Shown here: one piece after another, positions 1-5,057 of the stretch | Layout: every line of letters starts with the position of its first letter | Position numbering within the stretch: the first letter of the stretch is position 1 | Source: JAFGIT01 sp016929465 [NCBI: Candidatus Coatesbacteria bacterium] | Lineage (GTDB): Bacteria; B130-G9 | Length of the DNA: 5,057 nt | Reading direction: 5' to 3' | Assembly: GCA_016929465.1 (NCBI GenBank) | Contig: JAFGIT010000242.1 | Location: 1 to 5,057 of the forward strand | Made by a program: the position numbers and the translations under genes | The notes under the pieces: generated by a model | The model's input: only the letters and a program-made list of their open reading frames with translations | Databases searched by the model: none | Told to the model about the DNA's origin: nothing

Positions 1-982
1 CGAGTTCCGGCTCGTCGATGCATATGAGCGGCGGCGGGTCAGGACTCATCAGTATGGCGACAAGCGCCAGCATGCGCATAGCGCCGTCGGAGAGATCATC
101 TGGCGAGAAGCCAGCCTTATTCTCGAAAGGCCTTTCGAGCCAGGATAAGATCACCTTACCATCACCGCCTTGCGGAGGGAATCTGATGTCACGCAGATCT
201 GGACAGGTAATCTTCAGCACATCGAGCATTTCTCCCCAAACGTCAGGATGCGTTTGGCTTACAGCGTTAAGGACAGCCACTGCATTCTCGCACCTGCGGA
301 ATACCCGCAGGTCGGGCCTAATGGTCTGCGGTCTCCGCATTGGAGATTCAGGCCCCACCTCGATAGGAAGATAATGCGCCCAACTCTCCAGCTCCCGCAG
401 CAGCCCGTGTTGACGCGAGTACTCTGTGGGATTCCTAATCTGAAAAATGGCCAATTCAGACTCGCTCTGAACCTGTATCTCATGGGGAGCAGGAAATGGC
501 CCATCCGGGGCAGGGAGTGGCCCGAAGTGCATTGTCACCTTGCCTGGAGTATCTCTTCCCCGCGACATGATAACCTCCTTAATGACCTCTATTCCGTCAG
601 AATCCGGCTCATCCGGATTCTCCGGTTCCCAGCCAGGCACCCACATATCCTCGGAAAGGATGATCGGAAACGTACCGCGTGCTCCGATGGAAATGGCGTA
701 AGCAAACGCCGGCTCTGCGTGGCCAACTGCCCCGCTGCTTGCGAAATCGAGGGTGAATTCCAGGCCCGCCTCTCCGCTCCTGTGCCGAACACCGGGCATG
801 CCTCCTCGCCGCAAGATCCCCTCGCCAAGCCCGCCCCTCGCTGCCTCATTCAGCAGCGCAAACACATCCATGAAGTTGGACTTGCCGCAGCCGTTGGGCC
901 CAATGAGGACGTTTAGCGGCTCCATATCGAGGCTGACGTCTTTGAGACTGCGATAGCCTTTAATCTCGATGTGCTTGAGCAT
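1..982 (-). CDS. AAA_21/RecF-like ABC-type ATPase (ATPase 2), 3' end beyond window
   Basis: An open frame from an ATG at 982 reads without a stop to the left edge (327 complete codons); the C-terminus lies outside the window. Residues 1-40 form the usual SMC/RecF-like start: an ExKGYRSL strand, then NVLIG and a Walker A at 28-35 (GPNGCGKS). An ABC-signature-like LSDGAMRML lies near 297-305 and a Walker B, LICIDEPEL, at 319-327, right at the edge. The middle (about 100-290) is specific to this protein, with an acidic, proline-rich stretch near 113-130. A Shine-Dalgarno AAGGTG at 996-991, 8 bases before the ATG, supports the start. It is a distant paralog of ATPase 1: both share the NVLIGxNGxGKSNF block and the LSDG/IDEPEL core, but the middles differ. 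Known for the family: ATP-driven dimerisation, often with a nuclease or other effector. Inferred: a defence or DNA-surveillance ATPase. The family call is firm; the substrate is unknown. Confidence 0.9.
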   Translation of the reverse strand, partial: MLKHIEIKGYRSLKDVSLDMEPLNVLIGPNGCGKSNFMDVFALLNEAARGGLGEGILRRGGMPGVRHRSGEAGLEFTLDFASSGAVGHAEPAFAYAISIGARGTFPIILSEDMWVPGWEPENPDEPDSDGIEVIKEVIMSRGRDTPGKVTMHFGPLPAPDGPFPAPHEIQVQSESELAIFQIRNPTEYSRQHGLLRELESWAHYLPIEVGPESPMRRPQTIRPDLRVFRRCENAVAVLNAVSQTHPDVWGEMLDVLKITCPDLRDIRFPPQGGDGKVILSWLERPFENKAGFSPDDLSDGAMRMLALVAILMSPDPPPLICIDEPEL

Positions 983-1038
983 TATCTCGTCACCTTGTCA
1001 TTCAAGCGGTTGGGGAAAACCCATGAATATCGCCTCTG

Positions 1039-1067
1039 AATATACACAAGATCTAGTGGGACGCCAA
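1039..1067 (-). promoter_or_regulatory. Candidate sigma70-type promoter for ATPase 2
   Basis: On the minus strand, TTGGCG (1067-1062, 4 of 6 to TTGACA) is separated by exactly 17 bases from TATATT (1044-1039, 5 of 6 to TATAAT). Transcription would start near 1032, about 50 bases before the ATG at 982. It lies in the 123-base gap after the DUF4276 stop, so ATPase 2 could be transcribed independently of the upstream pair. It was found by eye and has no experimental support. Confidence 0.45.
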
Positions 1068-1105
1068 TGGGATTGTATCGGTGTCCGGTCCCAACATGCA
1101 CGCAG

Positions 1106-1780
1106 CTATTGGGCAAGACCCTCAAGTTTCGTCAGCCATTCATTGAAATGGTGGCATTTCTTCCGCATCCTCTCCAAACCGATCTGACCTGCTATCAGGG
1201 AGCCGTGAAGTGGCTTGCGATAGCGACGATATAGCGCATCCAGTCGGGCGCTCGGGTGCGTTGACGGATTGTCGTCTATTTCCTCAGGGCTCCTGAAGGT
1301 CGCTGCGATTTGGATTAGAGCCGAGGTCTGATCGGGACCATCCGGAAAGGCCCTCGGTATCTCCGCCGGCTCTGAAAACAAAAGCGACTCGAACTCATGA
1401 AGCTGGCAATACGGAATAAACCTTTCGCTGCCCATATCGAGCCCGAATTGCTCCTCAACGAATCTGACTCGCTCGAAACAGTCTTTGCCCTGCGGGCTAG
1501 CGCGGCCAGGGAAGTCATCGGGTAGTCCATAGTAATCGAACATCGTGGTTACGGCCGCGGCGCTTGAATCTCGCAACAGATTCCTCAGCTCCCGATTCAC
1601 CGTCCGCCCATAGCATCCCGGGCTAAGGCCGCCCTTGAAATCGGGACCAGTCTTCACGATTTTGGTCGTCAGAATCTTCGGGATCAGGAAAATTCCGCGT
1701 TGCTCGAAGTGGGAGGCAAGCACGGTCCGCACAAAGCGCTCCTCAGTCTGCCCTTCGACATAAACGAGGACCTTCGTCAA
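1106..1780 (-). CDS. DUF4276 family protein, TOPRIM-like putative effector
   Basis: A 224-residue protein whose whole length matches the DUF4276 (PF14103) pattern as I know it. Residues 3-14 are KVLVYVEGQTEE, a beta strand followed by an invariant Glu-Gly (E9, G10) as in TOPRIM-like folds. FDYYGLPDDFPG is at 81-92, with acidic D82, D88 and D89. HEFESLLFS is at 128-136. DDNPSTHPSARL lies near 169-180, and the C-terminus carries GLERMRKKCHHFNEWL near 201-216. The conserved acidic residues could bind a metal, which would fit a nuclease or related phosphotransfer activity; that is inference. The frame stays open upstream to an ATG at 1858, but the extra 26 residues overlap the ATPase 1 gene and are not domain-like. 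The TTG at 1780 has a good ribosome binding site and puts the KVLVYVEG strand at the N-terminus. It starts 2 bases after the ATPase 1 stop, so the two are probably translationally coupled and act together. Confidence 0.92.
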   Translation of the reverse strand: MTKVLVYVEGQTEERFVRTVLASHFEQRGIFLIPKILTTKIVKTGPDFKGGLSPGCYGRTVNRELRNLLRDSSAAAVTTMFDYYGLPDDFPGRASPQGKDCFERVRFVEEQFGLDMGSERFIPYCQLHEFESLLFSEPAEIPRAFPDGPDQTSALIQIAATFRSPEEIDDNPSTHPSARLDALYRRYRKPLHGSLIAGQIGLERMRKKCHHFNEWLTKLEGLAQ

Positions 1781-1782
1781 CG

Positions 1783-2862
1783 CTACGGCCTTCCGCCAAA
1801 AACATTCTTCTCCCAGAGGTCGCCGAGACCGTAATAGCCATCGAAATCCCTCAGCCAATCGGCAACTTCGGCGGCTTGAAGCCGTCTGATAGTCGTTGCT
1901 CGATTCTCTCGCTCCACGATGAGCAGGTCCTCTGGCCTCATTTGGTTGACCAACGGGACAGATTGTGTCGAGACGATGATCTGGGTGGTTTCCGATGTGC
2001 TGCTCAGCATCGATGCTAATACGGTGATAGCGTATGGGTGCAGCCCAAGCTCTGGCTCATCTATTATGATGGTTGATGGAGGCTCCGGTTGAAGCAGCAG
2101 TGTAGTCAAGCAGATGAATCGGAGGGTGCCATCCGAGAGATAATGCGCGAAAAATGGGCGATCAGAGCCCCTTTCCTGCCACTCCAACCTGATCTTATCC
2201 TGATTCTCGGTCATAGGCCGAAGAAGAAAGTCATCGAAGAATGGGGCGACCATTCGAATGGTATCCCGTATCTGGCTGTAATGCCCAGGCGAGGTCAACT
2301 GGAGCTTGCGAAGAAAGGCAGCCAGATTTGATGCATCGGGACGCAAATATATGTTGTCATTGATATCGGATACTTTCTTGACCTTCGCGCTCTCGCTCGT
2401 ATCTTGGAAGTGATACACCTTCCAGCTCTTGATGGCATCAGACATGTCCTTAGAAAAGCCGGGCCGAGATTTTCGGGCATACTCAGGTAATTTTGCTTCG
2501 CGGTGTCCCTCGCCCAAATGAATGCCTTGACGATTGAATCCGGTCGATTCATGCTTGACAAAAAGACCATCATCCGCGGTTGGGACGATCTTAAATGAGT
2601 AGTTGTTCTTCCCGCAACGCAGGAGGATTTCGATCTCCTTCGTTTCTCCATGACCAAAAAAGAGCAACGAATCAGCCCCACCAGACCTCAAAGCGTATTC
2701 CTGCAAGCGAAGCTCCATCATTTCTCGGAGTAATTCGAAAACGGAGACGAAATTGCTCTTGCCTGCGCCATTAGCGCCGATGAGGACATTGAGATTGGAG
2801 AGCTCGATCTCCTGCTCTCGAATCGATTTGAAACCGCTAATCTTGATCTTGTCGAGTTTCAT
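1783..2862 (-). CDS. AAA_21 ABC-type ATPase (ATPase 1), partner of DUF4276 protein
   Basis: A complete 359-residue ATPase of the AAA_21/RecF-like group (COG4637-like). The N-terminus carries a KISGFKSI strand, then Walker A at 29-36 (GANGAGKS). The middle, about 65-235, contains a W-K-V-Y-H-F-x-D-T-S block at 147-156 that I associate with ATPases paired with DUF4276. The signature LSDGTLRF is at 242-249, Walker B with catalytic Glu, TIIIDEPELGLHP, at 264-276, and the switch strand IVSTQS at 296-301. The C-terminus ends in a G-L-G-x-L-W then N-x-F-G-G-R-P tail. Length is normal for the family and all core motifs are intact. The ATG at 2862 is the first possible start after an in-frame TGA, but its Shine-Dalgarno is weak (GGGTGA 12 bases away). 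Sampled lines look less GC-rich than comM (43% and 48% against 67%). Inferred role: a sensor or motor controlling the DUF4276 protein, cytoplasmic, possibly in phage defence. Confidence 0.93.
   Translation of the reverse strand: MKLDKIKISGFKSIREQEIELSNLNVLIGANGAGKSNFVSVFELLREMMELRLQEYALRSGGADSLLFFGHGETKEIEILLRCGKNNYSFKIVPTADDGLFVKHESTGFNRQGIHLGEGHREAKLPEYARKSRPGFSKDMSDAIKSWKVYHFQDTSESAKVKKVSDINDNIYLRPDASNLAAFLRKLQLTSPGHYSQIRDTIRMVAPFFDDFLLRPMTENQDKIRLEWQERGSDRPFFAHYLSDGTLRFICLTTLLLQPEPPSTIIIDEPELGLHPYAITVLASMLSSTSETTQIIVSTQSVPLVNQMRPEDLLIVERENRATTIRRLQAAEVADWLRDFDGYYGLGDLWEKNVFGGRP
1789..1794 (-). promoter_or_regulatory. Ribosome binding site deciding the TTG start of the DUF4276 gene
   Basis: GGAAGG on the minus strand, 8 bases before the TTG at 1780, lies inside the last codons of ATPase 1. 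It is the main reason to prefer the TTG over the in-frame ATG at 1858. Translation would restart just after the upstream TAG (1785-1783). Confidence 0.6.
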
Positions 2863-2970
2863 TGACTCTGTGTGTCACCCAAGAAATCAGAATTGCTTTT
2901 GCTCTTGGACTGGAACTATATCACAAGTTCGCGGGGATAATCTGTACGCAATTCAGCACGCGGCGCAATT

Positions 2971-2994
2971 AGGCAGGCTCTAACCAAACTGCCT
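2971..2994 (-). terminator. Weak hairpin at the 3' end of comM
   Basis: AGGCAG (2994-2989) and CTGCCT (2976-2971) form a perfect 6-bp stem around a 12-base loop that contains the comM stop codon. No T-run follows, so it is a poor intrinsic terminator. It may be a partial terminator, an mRNA-end structure or chance. Confidence 0.2.
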
Positions 2995-4509
2995 GTCCAG
3001 TGTCCTATACTGTATCGCCTCGGATATGTGTTCCGGGAGGAGCTTCGGCTCGTTGGCGAGGTCGGCGATCGTGCGGGCAACTTTCAGGATGCGGTCGTAG
3101 GCTCGGGCACTCATGCCCATGCGGTTGATCGCGGACTCCATGATCGATTCGCATTCGGCGTCGAGCTTGCAGTGCTGCTTGAGGTCCTTGGAGAGCATGT
3201 GCGCGTTGCAGAATATCGGCTCATCCACGAAACGAGCCTGCTGGACCTTTCGCGCTTCGTTGATTCTCTCTCGTATGACCTGCGACTCTTCGCCAGGCTT
3301 CCATTTGGCAAGGTCCGAATAGGGCACGACTGGAACGTCCAGGTGGATATCTATGCGGTCCAGAAGCGGCCCAGATATCCGCGAGCGATAGCGCTGAATC
3401 TGAACCGGGGTGCACTTGCAGGCGACCTTTGGGTTCGTCAGGTGGCCGCACGGGCAAGGATTCATCGCGGCGGCGAGCATGAACCGGGTCGGGAATTTCA
3501 CTGTCAACGCGGCTCTTGCAATGGTGACGGAGCCATCTTCGAGCGGCTGCCTCAGCACTTCGAGGACGTTGCGGTGGAACTCGGGGAGCTCATCGAGAAA
3601 TAGGACGCCGTTGTGGGCAAGGCAGACCTCACCAGGCCTGGGGTATGCACCGCCGCCGATGAGGCCAGCATCGGAGATGGTGTGATGCGGCGACCGGAAG
3701 GGCCTCGTCGCGACCAGTGATTGCCCACTCCGCAAGAGGCCGGCGACGCTGTGGATCTTCGTGGTCTCGAGCGCCTCTTCGAGCGTCATCTCCGGCAGGA
3801 TCGTGGGGAGTCGCTTTGCGAGCATCGTCTTCCCGGCCCCAGGTGGGCCTATCATTATCACATTGTGACCACCAGCGACCGCGACCTCGAGCGCACGCTT
3901 TGCGTGCAGCTGCCCTTTGACGTCGGCGAAATCTACGCGATAGTGGGAGGCGTCCACGAAGGCCTGTTCCATGTCAACGACAGTCTTGGGCACTTCTTCG
4001 TTGCCATTGATGAAGTCGACCGCCTGTGCAAGCGTCGTCATCGCAAAGACGTCAACGCCATCGACAACGCCTGCCTCATTGGCATTCGGTTCTGGGACTA
4101 TCATCCCCACGCTATCCGTGTCCCTGGCCATCATGGTCATGGGCAGAATGCCAGGGACTTCGCGGACGCGACCATCGAGCGAGAGTTCGCCGATGAGGCA
4201 GTATTTTGAGAGGGCCGGTCTCTCGATAAAGCCTTGTGCAGCGAGGATGCCGATCGCTATCGGCAGATCGAGGCCGGCTCCCTGTTTTTTAACGCCGGCG
4301 GGTGCAAGATTGACTGTTATCCGACCGTCTGGAAGGTCGAATCCTGCATTTCGAAGGGCAGCTATAACCCGCTCCTTGCTCTCCTTTACGGCCGTGTCGG
4401 GGAGGCCGACAACGGAGTAGATGCAGGTGCCTGGGGAGAGATCGACCTCCACCTCTATCATATTTGCCTTGATCCCGACTACAGCACAGCTCATAACCTT
4501 AGCAAGCAT
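2980..4509 (-). CDS. comM: ComM/YifB-family Mg-chelatase-like AAA+ ATPase
   Basis: A complete 509-residue protein, the normal length for the family. Residues 1 to about 170 are the ChlI-type domain with a Lon-protease-like S5 fold, including the SVVGLPDTAVKESKERV block at 32-48 and NLAPAGVKKQGAGLDLPIA at 67-85. The AAA+ module follows: Walker A GPPGAGKT at 221-228, the FRSPHHT block at 271-277, Walker B GVLFLDEL at 301-308, a cysteine group at C352, C354, C364 and C366, and LLDRIDIH with the putative arginine finger R385. The Mg_chelatase_C region includes SARAYDRILKVARTIADL near 467-484 and ends TLDRQFG. ComM is a hexameric DNA branch-migration helicase that helps integrate incoming DNA in natural transformation. 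It is widespread in bacteria, including non-competent ones, so it does not prove competence here. The ATG at 4509 has AGAGG 6 bases upstream. It is divergent from the beta-helix gene and codirectional with the ATPase cluster. Confidence 0.97.
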   Translation of the reverse strand: MLAKVMSCAVVGIKANMIEVEVDLSPGTCIYSVVGLPDTAVKESKERVIAALRNAGFDLPDGRITVNLAPAGVKKQGAGLDLPIAIGILAAQGFIERPALSKYCLIGELSLDGRVREVPGILPMTMMARDTDSVGMIVPEPNANEAGVVDGVDVFAMTTLAQAVDFINGNEEVPKTVVDMEQAFVDASHYRVDFADVKGQLHAKRALEVAVAGGHNVIMIGPPGAGKTMLAKRLPTILPEMTLEEALETTKIHSVAGLLRSGQSLVATRPFRSPHHTISDAGLIGGGAYPRPGEVCLAHNGVLFLDELPEFHRNVLEVLRQPLEDGSVTIARAALTVKFPTRFMLAAAMNPCPCGHLTNPKVACKCTPVQIQRYRSRISGPLLDRIDIHLDVPVVPYSDLAKWKPGEESQVIRERINEARKVQQARFVDEPIFCNAHMLSKDLKQHCKLDAECESIMESAINRMGMSARAYDRILKVARTIADLANEPKLLPEHISEAIQYRTLDRQFG

Positions 4510-4620
4510 CTTGCACCTCTTATTTGCATTGTTTATCCATCAAGACAATGTTCTAACCGTGACATGCTGTCGAATTGGGGATGGGGAGTCAAATGAAATG
4601 TGCGATCGAACATGCGACAT

Positions 4621-4649
4621 TTGAGGCTAAGAAACCGGCGCGGTATACT
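4621..4649 (+). promoter_or_regulatory. Candidate sigma70-type promoter for the beta-helix gene
   Basis: TTGAGG (4621-4626, 4 of 6 to TTGACA), a 17-base spacer, then TATACT (4644-4649, 5 of 6 to TATAAT). The expected start near 4656 leaves a leader of about 47 bases before the preferred GTG at 4703. It lies in the divergent region shared with comM. Detected by eye only. Confidence 0.5.
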
Positions 4650-4690
4650 TCTACTTGGATAAACGAATAATGAATCGGTCTCTCTCGTGC

Positions 4691-4695
4691 GAGGA
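4691..4695 (+). promoter_or_regulatory. Ribosome binding site favouring a GTG start at 4703
   Basis: GAGGA with 7 bases before the in-frame GTG at 4703. The alternatives, TTG at 4655 and ATG at 4670, have no comparable site. Starting at the GTG gives a textbook signal peptide, whereas the ATG adds an acidic S-C-E-D-W segment ahead of it. Confidence 0.5.
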
Positions 4696-4702
4696 TTGGG
4701 CT

Positions 4703-4990
4703 GTGAGGCTACTGCAAGTCGTCTGGGTGAGTTGTCTTCTCCTGCTGTTGTCATCGCATTCGGCGATGGCGGAGAAGTATCAAGTCAATCTTGATGGGAC
4801 TGGCGATTTCACCGTAATTCAAGACGCGATTAACGCTGCAGACGATGGCGACACGGTAATAGTCCACCCCGGAACCTACCATGAGAATATCTGCTTCAAT
4901 GGCAAGAACATAATCTTGAGCTCGATCGATCCCGGGGATGTTGAGATCGTCAACTCGACGGTCATTGACGGGTGTGACCTCAGATTGTAG
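4703..4990 (+). CDS. Secreted right-handed parallel beta-helix protein, apparently truncated
   Basis: The preferred GTG start gives 95 residues; the ATG at 4670 would add 11. The N-terminus is a classic Sec signal peptide: MRLLQ, a hydrophobic core VVWVSCLLLLL, then a polar segment ending in AMA with likely cleavage before EKY. The mature part opens with a beta-helix entry motif: GTGDFTVIQDAINAADDGDT followed by VIVHPGTYHENI and a GKNIILSS strand, ending at STVIDG. In full proteins of this type (pectate-lyase-like, NosD-like or DUF1565-like repeats) the IDG turn is followed by many more coils. Here five more residues (CDLRL) precede a TAG at 4988-4990, and no other frame restores a beta-helix pattern. 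One to two coils cannot make a stable helix, so this is probably the 5' remnant of a longer gene broken by insertion, deletion or frameshift. Function of the ancestor: extracellular, perhaps polysaccharide-binding; not known. Confidence 0.7.
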   Translation: MRLLQVVWVSCLLLLLSSHSAMAEKYQVNLDGTGDFTVIQDAINAADDGDTVIVHPGTYHENICFNGKNIILSSIDPGDVEIVNSTVIDGCDLRL

Positions 4991-5038
4991 GTAATTCGCG
5001 CACCACAAATCACGATTGCTTCCCATTCTATTGATCGC

Positions 5039-5054
5039 CGCCCTGATAAGGGCG
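5039..5054. repeat. Perfect 6-bp inverted repeat at the right edge
   Basis: CGCCCT (5039-5044) and AGGGCG (5049-5054) pair perfectly around a GATA tetraloop. The window ends 3 bases later, so any following T-run, repeat unit or element end cannot be seen. It could be a terminator stem, part of a mobile element or repeat boundary, or chance. Confidence 0.25.
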
Positions 5055-5057
5055 AGA

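Noticed and set aside
170-916. A 248-codon plus-strand open frame opposite ATPase 2
   Set aside because: It lies wholly antisense to a gene with clear Walker A and B motifs, shows no recognisable domain and has an unnatural residue mix. It is a shadow frame.
1781-1858. N-terminal extension of the DUF4276 protein to the ATG at 1858
   Set aside because: It would overlap the ATPase 1 gene by 76 bases. The added residues are Arg/Trp-rich and not domain-like, and the TTG at 1780 has a better ribosome binding site.
2915-2920. TATAGT as a -10 box for ATPase 1 on the minus strand
   Set aside because: It matches 5 of 6 and sits about 50 bases before the ATG, but no acceptable -35 element lies 16-18 bases upstream. 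ATPase 1 may instead be read through from comM. Left uncalled.
3028-4209. Long plus-strand open frames (3028-3603 and 3721-4209)
   Set aside because: Both are antisense to comM, whose motifs run unbroken through the region. High GC at third codon positions readily creates such frames.
4510-4600. A comM promoter on the minus strand
   Set aside because: TTGACT and TTGTCT hexamers are present, but none has a reasonable -10 box at the right spacing, so no site was called.
4585-4626. AAATGT/ACATTT flanking arms and a repeated TGCGA in the comM divergent region as an operator
   Set aside because: Only the outer 6 bases pair and the interior does not continue the symmetry. The arms are AT-rich and could occur by chance.
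4991-5057. CRISPR repeat or tRNA in the right-hand tail
   Set aside because: Only one short hairpin is visible, with no second repeat copy within the window and no cloverleaf arms.

Overview
The window is bacterial DNA. No single marker fixes the organism. Compact genes with Shine-Dalgarno sites, sigma70-like promoter candidates, a complete comM/yifB gene and a secreted parallel beta-helix protein fit a moderately GC-rich bacterium. The beta-helix repeat style recalls Planctomycetota and related environmental lineages, but that placement is only an impression.

Four genes lie on the minus strand and one short gene on the plus strand. Reading the minus strand from the right: a full-length ComM/YifB AAA+ ATPase (4509-2980); a 117-base gap with a weak hairpin; an ABC/RecF-like AAA_21 ATPase (ATPase 1, 2862-1783); a DUF4276 protein (1780-1106) starting at a TTG only 2 bases after the ATPase stop; a 123-base gap with a convincing promoter candidate; and a second, divergent ATPase of the same superfamily (ATPase 2, 982 to beyond base 1). 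ATPase 2 runs off the left edge just after its Walker B motif. On the plus strand, divergent from comM, is a small exported protein (4703-4990) that stops after about one coil of a beta-helix domain and looks truncated. The last 67 bases hold no recognisable gene, only a perfect 6-bp hairpin.

The most interesting unit is the left 2.9 kb. ATPase 1 and the DUF4276 protein form a tightly coupled pair of the 'ABC-type ATPase sensor plus TOPRIM-like effector' kind. That architecture is known from anti-phage systems such as PARIS (AriA/AriB), and from OLD nucleases and Gabija GajA, where the ATPase and TOPRIM parts are fused. A second related ATPase directly downstream with its own promoter suggests two stacked modules, or one module with two ATPases. 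The defence role is inferred from family and context. ComM is a housekeeping or competence-related branch-migration helicase and is probably the chromosomal neighbour beside which the cluster sits.
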